DNA from: Xanthobacter dioxanivorans | Lineage (GTDB): Bacteria > Pseudomonadota > Alphaproteobacteria > Rhizobiales > Xanthobacteraceae | Assembly (NCBI RefSeq): GCF_016807805.1 | Contig: NZ_CP063362.1 | Location: forward strand, 62,001-126,000 | Reading direction: 5' to 3' | DNA: 64,000 nt | Shown here: positions 44,301 through 52,725 of the stretch, piece after piece | How positions within the stretch are numbered: position 1 is the first letter of the stretch | How the letters are laid out: each line of letters begins with the position of its first letter | Program-made: the position numbers and the translations under genes | The notes under the pieces: generated by a model | Databases searched by the model: none | What the model saw: the letters and a program-made list of their open reading frames with translations, nothing else | Told to the model about the DNA's origin: nothing

Positions 44301-44876
44301 TCAGCTCTTGCGGCCTGCGCGGGCGAGCCAGGCGTCGAAGCTCTCGCGCGCGTAGGCCCCCGCCGCCACATAGGTGAACATGGCCGAGAATTCCGCCTGC
44401 GGCAGCAGTCCCGGCATGCGCGCCACCTCCCGCGCCGTGCCGTCGCGCAGCGCGAAGAACTGGAAGGTCGGGGTCGCGCGGATGCGCTCGCGCTGGCCGA
44501 GCGCCTTCTCCGCCAGCCTGGTCCCGTCGAAGGCGGTCACCTCGCGCGCGCCGAACAGGTCGAGATGCACGATGTCGAACGCCGCCTTGATCGGGCCTTC
44601 AATGGCCGGATCCGCGAAATAGCCGGTGTGCAGCGTCTTGCAATAGATGCAGCCGCGCTGGCTCCACTGCAGGGCGAAGTGACGGCCCTGCGCGGTGGCG
44701 GCGGCGAGGTCCTCGGCAAGATCGAGGAAGCTGTCCACGTACCAGTCCTGGGTATAGAGCCCGTCTTCGCCGAGATGGGGGGCGGCCGCGGCGGTGTCCG
44801 GGCCGAGCATCGCCCCGGCAAGGCCAGCTGCGCCGCCCAGAAGGCCCCGGCGGGTGAGCGAGGAAGCGTCCGACAT
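44301..44876 (-). CDS. soxW: SoxW, periplasmic thioredoxin-like protein
   Basis: 191 residues. LTRRGLLGGAAGLAGAM is a Tat signal. The active site is C76-I-Y-C79 in WSQRGCIYCKTLH, with the cis-Pro segment RATPTFQFFALRDG. SoxW accepts electrons from SoxV and reduces periplasmic sulfur carriers. It follows soxV by 20 bases. Confidence 0.9.
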   Translation of the reverse strand: MSDASSLTRRGLLGGAAGLAGAMLGPDTAAAAPHLGEDGLYTQDWYVDSFLDLAEDLAAATAQGRHFALQWSQRGCIYCKTLHTGYFADPAIEGPIKAAFDIVHLDLFGAREVTAFDGTRLAEKALGQRERIRATPTFQFFALRDGTAREVARMPGLLPQAEFSAMFTYVAAGAYARESFDAWLARAGRKS

Positions 44877-44896
44877 GTGGGTCCTCCGGGTGGTCG

Positions 44897-45628
44897 TCAG
44901 CCGATGGTGCCGAGCGCCGGCACGCTCTCCAGCAGCCATTGGGCGAGTTGCGGCATGAAGCCGGTGATGAAGGCAAGGCCGGTGAGGATGAGGAGGCCGC
45001 CGGCCACCTTCTCCACCAGCCCCAGCCGCCGCCGTGCCGCCCCCGCCCAGGCGAGGAACGGCCCGGTGAAGGCGGCCGCGAGGAGGAAGGGAAGGCCGAT
45101 GCCCGCCGCATAGACCGCGAGCAGCAGCATGCCCCTGCCCACGGACCCCTCGGCCCCCGCCACCATCAGGATGGCGGCGAGCACCGGCCCGACGCAGGGC
45201 GACCAGCCGAAGCCGAAGGCAAGGCCGATGAGATAGGGACCGAGAATGCCGGCCGGCGTCGCCGCGGCATCGAACCGCGCCTGGCGGTAGAGCAGCGGGA
45301 TGCGCAGGATCCCGGTCATGTGCAGGCCGAAGACAATCAAGGCCGCGCCGGAAACGAGGGTCAGGATCTCCACGTGGCGCATCAGCGCCTGGCCGAGGGT
45401 GGAGGCGGTGGCGCCGAGCAGGATGAACACCGAGGCGAAACCCAGCACGAACAAGCCAGCCGCCAGGATCACGCGGCGGCGGCCCCTGCCCCGCCGCGCA
45501 TCCTCCTGCGCTCCTGCCGCGCCGGTGAGAAAGCCGAGATAGGCCGGCACCAGCGGCAGCACGCAGGGCGAGGCGAAGGACAGAAGCCCGGCCAGGAAGG
45601 CGCCGGGCAGGCTGACATCCAGCGACAT
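44897..45628 (-). CDS. soxV: SoxV, CcdA/DsbD-like thiol transporter
   Basis: 243 residues, inner membrane, six hydrophobic segments. The two functional cysteines are in LLSFASPCVLPLVPAYLGF and FGFGWSPCVGPVLAAIL, the CcdA signature. It carries reductant from cytoplasmic thioredoxin to SoxW. It is divergent from soxS across a 103-base AT-rich promoter. Confidence 0.93.
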   Translation of the reverse strand: MSLDVSLPGAFLAGLLSFASPCVLPLVPAYLGFLTGAAGAQEDARRGRGRRRVILAAGLFVLGFASVFILLGATASTLGQALMRHVEILTLVSGAALIVFGLHMTGILRIPLLYRQARFDAAATPAGILGPYLIGLAFGFGWSPCVGPVLAAILMVAGAEGSVGRGMLLLAVYAAGIGLPFLLAAAFTGPFLAWAGAARRRLGLVEKVAGGLLILTGLAFITGFMPQLAQWLLESVPALGTIG

Positions 45629-45686
45629 GATCCTCCCTCCCGCGCACATTGCCGGCGCGGATTTATGTTGCTCATGATATATGCGA

Positions 45687-45702
45687 ATGCGATAATATGA
45701 AT
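45687..45702. promoter_or_regulatory. Candidate SoxR operator in the soxV/soxS promoter
   Basis: ATGC-N8-GAAT, one mismatch from the ATTC-N8-GAAT element seen at soxC and downstream of soxT, in the AT-rich 45661-45711 patch. A soxS-soxV intergenic binding site is known for SoxR of Pseudaminobacter. The exact bases here are inference. Confidence 0.4.
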
Positions 45703-45731
45703 AGCAAAATGCACATCCGAGCCGTAGATTG

Positions 45732-46112
45732 ATGCGCAATTCCGTTATTCGCCGGGTTTTGGTCGGGCTTGTCGTCGGCTTCTCGTGCCTGCCCGCCACA
45801 CACGGCGCGCAGGCGGGAGAGCTCGTGATGTTCGAGCGGCCGGGCTGCGTCTATTGCCGCAGGTTCGAGCAGGACGTGCTGCCGATCTACGGTCGGACGG
45901 ACGAAGGTCAGCGGGCGCCGCTGCGCCTGGTCGACCTGTCGGATGGCGTGCCGGCGGACATGGCGCTCGCCGCTCCGGTGCGCTTCGCGCCCACTTTCGT
46001 GCTCGTGGATCACGGGCGCGAAATCGGGCGCATTACGGGTTATGCTTCTGATGAAGCGTTCTGGGGTCTGCTCGGTGCGTTGACGGACAAGCTCATGCCC
46101 GACCGGCCGTGA
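45732..46112 (+). CDS. soxS: SoxS, periplasmic thioredoxin-like protein
   Basis: 126 residues. A signal peptide (VLVGLVVGFSCLPATHGAQA) precedes the active site C39-V-Y-C42 in MFERPGCVYCRRFEQ, with cis-Pro in RFAPTFVLVDHGREIGRI. In Paracoccus SoxS reactivates inactive SoxYZ by reducing its cysteine. Its stop overlaps a possible upstream GTG of soxR. Confidence 0.9.
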   Translation: MRNSVIRRVLVGLVVGFSCLPATHGAQAGELVMFERPGCVYCRRFEQDVLPIYGRTDEGQRAPLRLVDLSDGVPADMALAAPVRFAPTFVLVDHGREIGRITGYASDEAFWGLLGALTDKLMPDRP

Positions 46113-46153
46113 CGCCGTGGGCCTGCCGTCGAGAGCGAAAAGGTTTTGAGAAC

Positions 46154-46528
46154 ATGCCGCCCATCGTCTCCACGCGGATCGAGGACGAACTGCGGGAAGG
46201 CCCGGAGATTTCGCCTGAACTCGACCAGCTGATGCGCAATGCGCGCAAGGCGAGCGATTTCCTCAAGGCCCTGTCGCACGAGAACCGCCTGCTGCTGCTG
46301 TGCCTTCTGGCCGAGCGCGAGCGCTCGGTGACGGAGCTGGAGAACATTCTCTCGCTGCGCCAGCCGACCGTGTCGCAGCAGCTGGCGCGCCTGCGCCTCG
46401 ACGGTCTCGTGACCACGCGTCGCGAGGGCAAGGCCATCTACTACAGCCTGGCCAACGAGAACGTGCGTAGCGTCATCTCGGTGATCTACGGCATCTATTG
46501 CGGAGCCTCGGCCACAGGCGAAAAGTAA
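46154..46528 (+). CDS. soxR: SoxR, ArsR-family regulator
   Basis: 124 residues, winged-helix ArsR/SmtB fold. RKASDFLKALSHENRLLLLCLLAERERSVTELENILSLRQPTVSQQLARLRLDGLV is the DNA-binding core. Cys residues in LLLCLL and IYCGAS near the end match the pair that senses sulfur in SoxR/BigR-type repressors. ATG 46154 is favoured; a GTG at 46109 overlapping the soxS stop is possible. It should repress sox promoters in absence of reduced sulfur. Confidence 0.92.
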   Translation: MPPIVSTRIEDELREGPEISPELDQLMRNARKASDFLKALSHENRLLLLCLLAERERSVTELENILSLRQPTVSQQLARLRLDGLVTTRREGKAIYYSLANENVRSVISVIYGIYCGASATGEK

Positions 46529-46599
46529 AGAAATTCGGCGCCGGGCCGGCGACGGGACACTGCATAAGTCCCGCTCCGGCCGTCTCAGGGAGGAGGCGC

Positions 46600-47688
46600 A
46601 TGGACGTTTCGAGCCCCTGGTGGACCGCGCTTGCGGGCCTCCTGGTGGGATGTTGCGTAGGCTTTGCGGTGTTTCGCGCCCGCCTGTGCACCTTCGGTGC
46701 GCTGGAAGATGCCATGGTCGGTCAGGACTGGCGTCGCATGAAGGTGTTCGGGCTGGCGCTCGGCATCGCGGTGGCCGGCACGCAGCTTCTCTCCCTTCTC
46801 GGGATTCTCGCGCCCGAGCGCACCAATTATGTGGCGTCAGCGGTGCCGTGGCTCGGCATTCTTCTGGGTGGCCTGCTGTTCGGCCTCGGCATGGCGCTGG
46901 TGGGGACCTGCGCGTTCGGATCCCTGGTCCGGTGCGGCTCGGGCGACCTGCGCAGCTTCGTGGTGCTGATCGTGTTCGGGGCGGCGGCCTACGCCACCTT
47001 GCGCGGCATCTTCGCGGGAGTTCGGGTCGATGGGCTGGAGCGGGTGGCGGTGGCGCTCCCCGCCGGGCTGCAGGCGGACCTGCCGTCCGTTCTCGGCCGC
47101 CTGTCCGGTCATGACCTGCGGGCCGCGTTCGGGCTCGCCGGCCTCGGCCTTGTGGCGCTGGCGTTGGCCGACCGCCGGCTCCACCGTGCGCCCCGACTGA
47201 TGACGGCGGGCGCGCTGCTCGGGCTCGGCATCGTCGCCGGGTGGCTCGCCACGACCCTGCTGGTGGACGAGTTCGCGCATCCGGTCGCGCCGCAGAGCCT
47301 CACCTTCGTCTCGCCGGTGGCGCGGGCGCTGTTCGGTGTGCTGTTCGATCAGGCGAGCCTCGCCGAGTTCGGTGCCGGAAGCGTCTTCGGCGTCGCCGTC
47401 GGTGCGTTCGCGGCCGCCCGGCTGGCGGACGAATTCCGCTGGGAAGCATTCGACGATCCCCGCGAAATGAAGCGCCACCTGCTCGGGGCGGTGCTCATGG
47501 GCGCAGGCGGCATCCTGTGCGGCGGCTGCACCATCGGACAGGGACTGACCGCAGGGTCGCTGCTCGCCCTGTCCTGGCCGCTCGCGCTGGCCGGCATGGC
47601 GGTGGGCGCGCGGATCGGCATCGCCCTGCTCATGGAGGGCTCGCTGATGAACCTGGTCCGCGGCACGCTGCGGCTCCGGGAAAAATAG
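46600..47688 (+). CDS. soxT: SoxT, YeeE/YedE-family sulfur-compound permease
   Basis: 362 residues, about nine membrane helices. The conserved Cys-containing pore loops of the thiosulfate permease family are present: FRARLCTFGALEDAM, VGTCAFGSLVRCGSGD and GGILCGGCTIGQGLTAGS. GGAGGAGG just before ATG 46600 is a strong ribosome-binding site. It follows soxR by 71 bases. SoxT proteins are thought to import a sulfur compound for signalling to SoxR or for sulfur assimilation. Confidence 0.9.
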   Translation: MDVSSPWWTALAGLLVGCCVGFAVFRARLCTFGALEDAMVGQDWRRMKVFGLALGIAVAGTQLLSLLGILAPERTNYVASAVPWLGILLGGLLFGLGMALVGTCAFGSLVRCGSGDLRSFVVLIVFGAAAYATLRGIFAGVRVDGLERVAVALPAGLQADLPSVLGRLSGHDLRAAFGLAGLGLVALALADRRLHRAPRLMTAGALLGLGIVAGWLATTLLVDEFAHPVAPQSLTFVSPVARALFGVLFDQASLAEFGAGSVFGVAVGAFAAARLADEFRWEAFDDPREMKRHLLGAVLMGAGGILCGGCTIGQGLTAGSLLALSWPLALAGMAVGARIGIALLMEGSLMNLVRGTLRLREK

Positions 47689-47771
47689 GCGAGCGGCCGC
47701 AAAGGCGCTGCGGAAACGACAGGCGGCATGCCAGCTCGGCGGCCCTCCGCCGCGGGGATCCTGCCCACTAC

Positions 47772-47795
47772 ATTCATAATCTTGAATTTAAATTC
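47772..47795. promoter_or_regulatory. Candidate SoxR operator before the DUF2892/RND genes
   Basis: ATTC-ATAATCTT-GAAT (47772-47787) equals the soxC-proximal motif, and it runs into GAATTTAAATTC (47784-47795), a 12-bp perfect palindrome. The AT-rich island is striking in this GC-rich sequence and would link the downstream DUF2892 and RND genes to sox control. Confidence 0.4.
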
Positions 47796-47897
47796 TTTTA
47801 ATGTTATCTCCTCCGCACGCCGGCGTGCAGGCCTCGAGCGGAAGGCCCGTCACGAAGCCGACAGCACCGCCGAACGAAGACAAAGGAGCGTATCAAA

Positions 47898-48101
47898 ATG
47901 ACCGTAGATCGTGCCGTGCTCATGTTGGCCGGGTTTATGGTTCTTGTCTCCCTGGCGCTCGGGCTTTACGTGTCGCCCTACTGGCACTTTTTAACCGCCT
48001 TCGTCGGATTGAACCTGATGCAGGCATCGGTAACCGGCTTCTGTCCGGCCGCTCTCATCTTCAAGAGACTGGGCTGCAAGCCCGGTGTCGCCTTCGAATA
48101 A
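47898..48101 (+). CDS. DUF2892-family small membrane protein
   Basis: 67 residues, two membrane helices: AVLMLAGFMVLVSLALGLYVS and FLTAFVGLNLMQASVTGFCPAALIF, then KRLGCKPG. The Cys in TGFCPA and LGC are conserved in the family, which is often fused to or encoded beside rhodanese domains (YgaP C-terminus). It lies after an AT-rich promoter and before the RND adaptor gene. It might transfer or export a sulfur species across the inner membrane. Confidence 0.85.
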   Translation: MTVDRAVLMLAGFMVLVSLALGLYVSPYWHFLTAFVGLNLMQASVTGFCPAALIFKRLGCKPGVAFE

Positions 48102-48197
48102 ATCGGCCCCGCCGCTGCCCATCGTCCTTCCGATGACGGAGTGTCGCGCGCCGACCCCGCCGGGAGTCCGGCCAGTTCCTCGTTCACCGAGCAAACC

Positions 48198-49241
48198 ATG
48201 CCACGAACCACCGTCCTCGTTCCCGCGCTCGTGCTGGCCTTGCTTCTCGCCGAAGGCGGGGGCGGCATGGGCCGGGCGTCTGCCGCCGCCGCGGAGCTGA
48301 CAATCACAGCAATTCCGGTCCCGGAACTGAAGGCGGTGTTCGGGCGGGTGGAAAGCCGCACCGTCGTGCCGGCGCGCGCGCGCATCGGCGGCACGATCCG
48401 CCAGATCGGCGTCACCGAGGGCAGCGAAGTGAAGGAAGGGCAAGCCATCGCCCTGGTGGTGGACGACAAGCTGGCCCTCGAACTCAACGCCGCCGAGGCG
48501 AAGATCAAGGAGCTCAGGTCCCAGCTCGCCAATGCCCGCACCGAGCTGGATCGGAACCAGCAGCTCCTGACACGGGGCGTCGTCAGCCAGAGCCGGCTCG
48601 ACCAGTTGCAAACCCAGTTCGACGTGGCCGCCAACCAGGTTGCCGCCGCCGAGGCCGACAAGGCGGTCATTGCGCAAAGGGCCACCGAGGGCGCCATTGT
48701 CGCGCCGGCGACCGGGCGCGTTCTGACGGTGCCGGTGACTCTCGGCTCGGTCATCCTTGCCGGCGAGGAAGTCGCCCGTATCGCCAGCGGCCAGTATTAT
48801 CTGCGACTGTCCCTGCCCGAGCGCCACGCCGCGGACATCAAGGAGAATGACACGGTCCTGATCGGGCAGCGCGGCCTTTCCCCCGCCAAGGGGGGCGACC
48901 GGACGACCGCGCGGCCGGGGCGCATCGTCAAGATCTATCCGGAGATATCGGACGGCCGCGTCATCGCCGATGTGGAGGTCGCGGGGCTGGGCGACTATTT
49001 TGTGAACGAGCGCACCCTGGTCTGGATCCCGGTCGGCAGGCGGGCGGTCATCGCCGTTCCACCGGAAGCGGTCACGACGCGCCACGGCATCGACTATATC
49101 CGCGTCGCCAGCCCCGATGGCCCGCTCGACGTGGCGGTGATCCTCGGCGAGACCTTCCCGGACAATGGCGGGACGCGGGTGGAGGTCCTGACGGGGCTCA
49201 AGGACGGCGACCGCATCGTCCTGCCGGGAAGCACGAAATGA
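48198..49241 (+). CDS. RND efflux periplasmic adaptor (HlyD/MFP family)
   Basis: 347 residues. Signal peptide MPRTTVLVPALVLALLLAEGGGG...ASAAAA. The barrel/lipoyl half-motifs are ARIGGTIRQIGVTEGSEVKEGQAIALVVDD and EGAIVAPATGRVLTVPVTLGSVILAGEEVARI, separated by a helical hairpin (LALELNAAEAKIKELRSQLANARTELDRNQQLL) of about 70 residues. It should bridge the inner-membrane pump to an outer-membrane channel; none is encoded next to it. The stop overlaps the pump's ATG. Confidence 0.92.
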   Translation: MPRTTVLVPALVLALLLAEGGGGMGRASAAAAELTITAIPVPELKAVFGRVESRTVVPARARIGGTIRQIGVTEGSEVKEGQAIALVVDDKLALELNAAEAKIKELRSQLANARTELDRNQQLLTRGVVSQSRLDQLQTQFDVAANQVAAAEADKAVIAQRATEGAIVAPATGRVLTVPVTLGSVILAGEEVARIASGQYYLRLSLPERHAADIKENDTVLIGQRGLSPAKGGDRTTARPGRIVKIYPEISDGRVIADVEVAGLGDYFVNERTLVWIPVGRRAVIAVPPEAVTTRHGIDYIRVASPDGPLDVAVILGETFPDNGGTRVEVLTGLKDGDRIVLPGSTK

Positions 49242-52200
49242 AGCTCGGTATCGCCGGCAACCTGACGCGCGCCTTCATCGGCTCGCCGCTCACGCCCCTG
49301 TTCCTGCTGGCCGCCTTCGCGCTGGGCATCGTCGCCCTCGTCACGCTGCCGCGCGAGGAGGAGCCGCAGATCTCGGTTCCCATGGTCGACATCCGCATCG
49401 AGGCCAATGGCCTCAGGGCGGAGGATGCGGTCAAACTGGTCACCGAGCCGCTGGAGACCATCGTCAAGGGCATCGACGGCGTCGAGCACGTCTATTCCCA
49501 GACCGAGGACGATGGCGTCGTCGTCACCGCGCGGTTCCTCGTCGGCACCAGCTCCGATGCCGCGATCCTGCGCGTGCACGACAAGGTGCGGGCGAACCTG
49601 GACCGCATCCCGGTGGGCATTCCCGAGCCCCTGATCGTGGGGCGCGGCATCGACGACGTGGCCATCGTCGTGGTCACGCTCGCCCCCGAGCCGACCGCCG
49701 CCGCGCGCTGGACCGCGAACGGGCTGACCCGCCTCGCCCGCGAGTTGCAGGTGGAAGTGGCCAAGCTGCCGGATATCGGCCTGACCTATATCGTCGGTGA
49801 GCAGCCGGAGGAGATCCGGGTCGAGCCTGATCCGGAGAAGCTCTCGCTCTACGGCGTCACTCTTCAGCAGCTGTCCGCCAAGATCGAGGGCGCCAACCGT
49901 TCGTTCCAGATCGGCAAGGTCCGCGAAGAGGGGCAGCAGCGCACCCTCGTCGCCGGCCAGACCCTGCAGACCGCGCCCGAAATCGGCAACCTGTTCATCA
50001 CCGCCCGCGACGGCCGGCCGGTCTATGTGCGCGATGTCGCCAAGGTGGTGCTCGCCACCGAGCCCAACGAGGCGCGCGTCACCGACGTGCGCAGGACCGC
50101 CGCCGGGCTCGAGCGCGTGCCCGCCGTGTCGCTCGCCATCGCCAAGCGCCCCGGGACCAACGCGGTCGTGATCGCCGAGGACGTCGTCCAGCGCCTGGAA
50201 CAGGTGCGCGGGCAGATCGTCCCGCGGGACGTGGAGATGACGGTCACGCGCAATTACGGCGAGAGCGCCAACGAGAAAGCGAACGAGCTCCTATTCCACC
50301 TGGCCCTCGCCACGGTCTCGATCGTGGTGCTGGTCGCGCTCGCCATCGGCCGGCGGGAGGCGCTGGTGGTGGCGGTGGTCATTCCCACCACCATCCTGCT
50401 CACCCTCTTCGCCTCGCGCCTCATGGGCTACACGCTCAACCGCGTCAGCCTGTTCGCGCTCATCTTCTCCATCGGCATTCTGGTGGACGATGCCATCGTG
50501 GTGATCGAGAACATCGCCCGCCACTGGGCCATGCGGGATGGCCGGCCACGGGAGGAGGCGGCGATCGAGGCGGTGGCCGAGGTCGGCAACCCCACCATCG
50601 TCGCCACGCTGACGGTGGTGGCGGCGCTGCTGCCCATGCTGTTCGTCTCCGGCATGATGGGCCCCTACATGAGCCCGATCCCCGCCAATGCCTCGGCGGC
50701 GATGCTGTTCTCCTTCTTCGTCGCCGTGGTGCTGACCCCCTGGCTCATGATGAAGCTGGGCCGCAAGGGCGATGCGACCGCCCATGGGCATGATGCGGCC
50801 GGTGGTGGCGGGCATGGCGGCTGGCTGGGGCGAGCCTATGTGGCGGTGGCGGCGCCGATCCTCAAGACGAAGGCTCGCGCCTGGACCTTTCTTCTCCTTG
50901 TCGGCTTCGCCACGCTCGCCTCGCTGGGGCTGATCTATACCCGGCACGTCACGGTGAAGCTCCTGCCGTTCGACAACAAGACCGAGCTCCAGGTGGTGGT
51001 CGACCTGCCGAAGGGCTCCTCGGTGGAGGACACCAACCGGGCACTGCAGGGCATCGTCGACCGGCTCGCCGCGATCCCGGAAGCGATCTCGTTCCAGACC
51101 TATGCCGGCACGTCGGCGCCGTTCAACTTCAACGGCCTCGTGCGGCACTATTATCTGCGCTCCCAGCCGCAGCAGGGCGACGTCACGGTCAACCTGGTGC
51201 CGAAGGGCGAGCGCGAAAGGCCGAGCCACGCCGTTGCCCTCGACATCCGCGAGCGCCTGAGGGGGCTCGATCTGCCGGCGGGCACGGCGGTGAAGGTGGT
51301 GGAGCCCCCGCCGGGGCCGCCGGTGCTCGGGACGCTGCTCGCCGAGATCTACGGCCCCGACCCCGCCACCCGGCGCGCGGTGGCGGCCAAGGTGCGCGCA
51401 ACGTTCGAGAGCGTGCCCTTCATCGTCGATGTGGACGACAGCTACGGCATCCGCCCCGAGCGGGTGCGGATCGCCATCGACCAGGACAACCTCGAATATT
51501 ACAAGGTCGAGCAGGGCGATGTGTACGACGCCCTCCGCGCCTTCTATGCCGGTTCGACGGTGGGCTATTCGCACCGCGGCGGCGCCCGTCAGCCGATCCC
51601 GATCCGCCTCGCCTTGTCCAAGGGCGCCGGTGTCGTGAACGAGCGCACGCTCACCATCCCGGTGCCTGCCAATGCCCTGCCGGGCGCCCGCAGCATCGTG
51701 GAGCTGGGCGACGTGGTGAGCGTGACGCGCGAGCCGGCCTCCTACCCCGTCTTCCGCCACAACGGCAGGGCCGCCGAAATGATCACCGGCGAACTCGCCG
51801 GCCAGTTCGAGGCTCCCGTCTACGGCATGATGGCGGTGGCCGACGCCATCGAGAAAGCCGACTGGGGCGATGTGCCGAAGCCGGTGATCGCACTCCACGG
51901 ACAGCCCGATGACGAAAGCCGTCCCACCTTGCTATGGGACGGTGAATGGGAGGTGACCTGGGTCACGTTCCGCGACATGGGGGCGGCCTTCGGCGTGGCG
52001 ATCCTCGGGATCTACATCCTCGTGGTCGCCCAATTCGGCTCCTTCAAGGTGCCCCTCGTCATCCTGACGCCGATCCCGTTGACCTTCATCGGCATCATGC
52101 TGGGCCACTGGCTGTTCGGGGCACCGTTCTCGGCAACGTCCATGATCGGCTTCATCGCGCTTGCCGGCATCATCGTGCGCAACTCGATCCTTTTGGTCGA

Positions 52201-52465
52201 CTTCATCCGCCATGCGCGCACGCCCGAGCGGCCCCTGGTTGACGTGCTGCTGGAGGCGGGCGCCATCCGCTTCAAGCCGATCCTCCTCACCGCGCTCGCC
52301 GCCATGATCGGGGCGGCCGTGATCCTGACGGATCCGATTTTCCAGGGGCTCGCCATCTCCCTCCTGTTCGGCCTCGCCTCGTCCACCGCGCTCACGGTTC
52401 TGGTCATTCCCGCAATCTATGTGGTGCTGCGCGGCACCGGGCGCACAGGTCTCCCGCCGATGTAG
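49238..52465 (+). CDS. RND-family efflux pump (inner-membrane permease)
   Basis: 1075 residues, within the normal RND range. It opens with TRAFIGSPLTPLFLLAAFALGIVAL, then the large periplasmic loops. SIGILVDDAIVVIENIARH holds the paired Asp of the proton relay in helix 4, and AGIIVRNSILLVDFIRHAR is the matching C-terminal helix. A His-rich loop (AHGHDAAGGGGHGG) follows the first transmembrane block. Substrate is unknown. It sits downstream of sox/DUF2892 genes and convergent to a rhodanese gene, so export of a sulfur intermediate or metal is possible. Confidence 0.93.
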   Translation: MKLGIAGNLTRAFIGSPLTPLFLLAAFALGIVALVTLPREEEPQISVPMVDIRIEANGLRAEDAVKLVTEPLETIVKGIDGVEHVYSQTEDDGVVVTARFLVGTSSDAAILRVHDKVRANLDRIPVGIPEPLIVGRGIDDVAIVVVTLAPEPTAAARWTANGLTRLARELQVEVAKLPDIGLTYIVGEQPEEIRVEPDPEKLSLYGVTLQQLSAKIEGANRSFQIGKVREEGQQRTLVAGQTLQTAPEIGNLFITARDGRPVYVRDVAKVVLATEPNEARVTDVRRTAAGLERVPAVSLAIAKRPGTNAVVIAEDVVQRLEQVRGQIVPRDVEMTVTRNYGESANEKANELLFHLALATVSIVVLVALAIGRREALVVAVVIPTTILLTLFASRLMGYTLNRVSLFALIFSIGILVDDAIVVIENIARHWAMRDGRPREEAAIEAVAEVGNPTIVATLTVVAALLPMLFVSGMMGPYMSPIPANASAAMLFSFFVAVVLTPWLMMKLGRKGDATAHGHDAAGGGGHGGWLGRAYVAVAAPILKTKARAWTFLLLVGFATLASLGLIYTRHVTVKLLPFDNKTELQVVVDLPKGSSVEDTNRALQGIVDRLAAIPEAISFQTYAGTSAPFNFNGLVRHYYLRSQPQQGDVTVNLVPKGERERPSHAVALDIRERLRGLDLPAGTAVKVVEPPPGPPVLGTLLAEIYGPDPATRRAVAAKVRATFESVPFIVDVDDSYGIRPERVRIAIDQDNLEYYKVEQGDVYDALRAFYAGSTVGYSHRGGARQPIPIRLALSKGAGVVNERTLTIPVPANALPGARSIVELGDVVSVTREPASYPVFRHNGRAAEMITGELAGQFEAPVYGMMAVADAIEKADWGDVPKPVIALHGQPDDESRPTLLWDGEWEVTWVTFRDMGAAFGVAILGIYILVVAQFGSFKVPLVILTPIPLTFIGIMLGHWLFGAPFSATSMIGFIALAGIIVRNSILLVDFIRHARTPERPLVDVLLEAGAIRFKPILLTALAAMIGAAVILTDPIFQGLAISLLFGLASSTALTVLVIPAIYVVLRGTGRTGLPPM

Positions 52466-52725
52466 GCGCGCAGGATGAACACCATGCCTCGGCGTCGATC
52501 CGATCGGCCTTCGCTCTCCGACCGCGACGCATGAGCGGAAAGCTGGCGAGGCCCAGGACGGAAGCGGGCCCCATTAGCGGGAGGACAGGCCGGAAACCAT
52601 CGCCCCCCGCGTCAAGGCCGGAATAGACGTGAGCAGGTTTTCCGGCCGCGCCTGGGTCCGGGCGCATCTCGGACGCTCCAGACGGCACCGCCGGAACGGA
52701 CCGGGAGGCCGTCTCTCGCGTCCGC

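Noticed and set aside
44301..45647. A single 448-residue soxW-soxV fusion
   Set aside because: The upstream part of that frame is out of phase with the true SoxV protein, which has its own start at 45628 and complete CcdA motifs in another frame.
52466..52725. Short minus-strand stretch reading RRAKADRIDAE, reminiscent of the KxDxxDA block of IS110-type transposases
   Set aside because: Only about ten residues match and neither a DEDD core nor inverted repeats nor target duplication are visible. Chance similarity is at least as likely.
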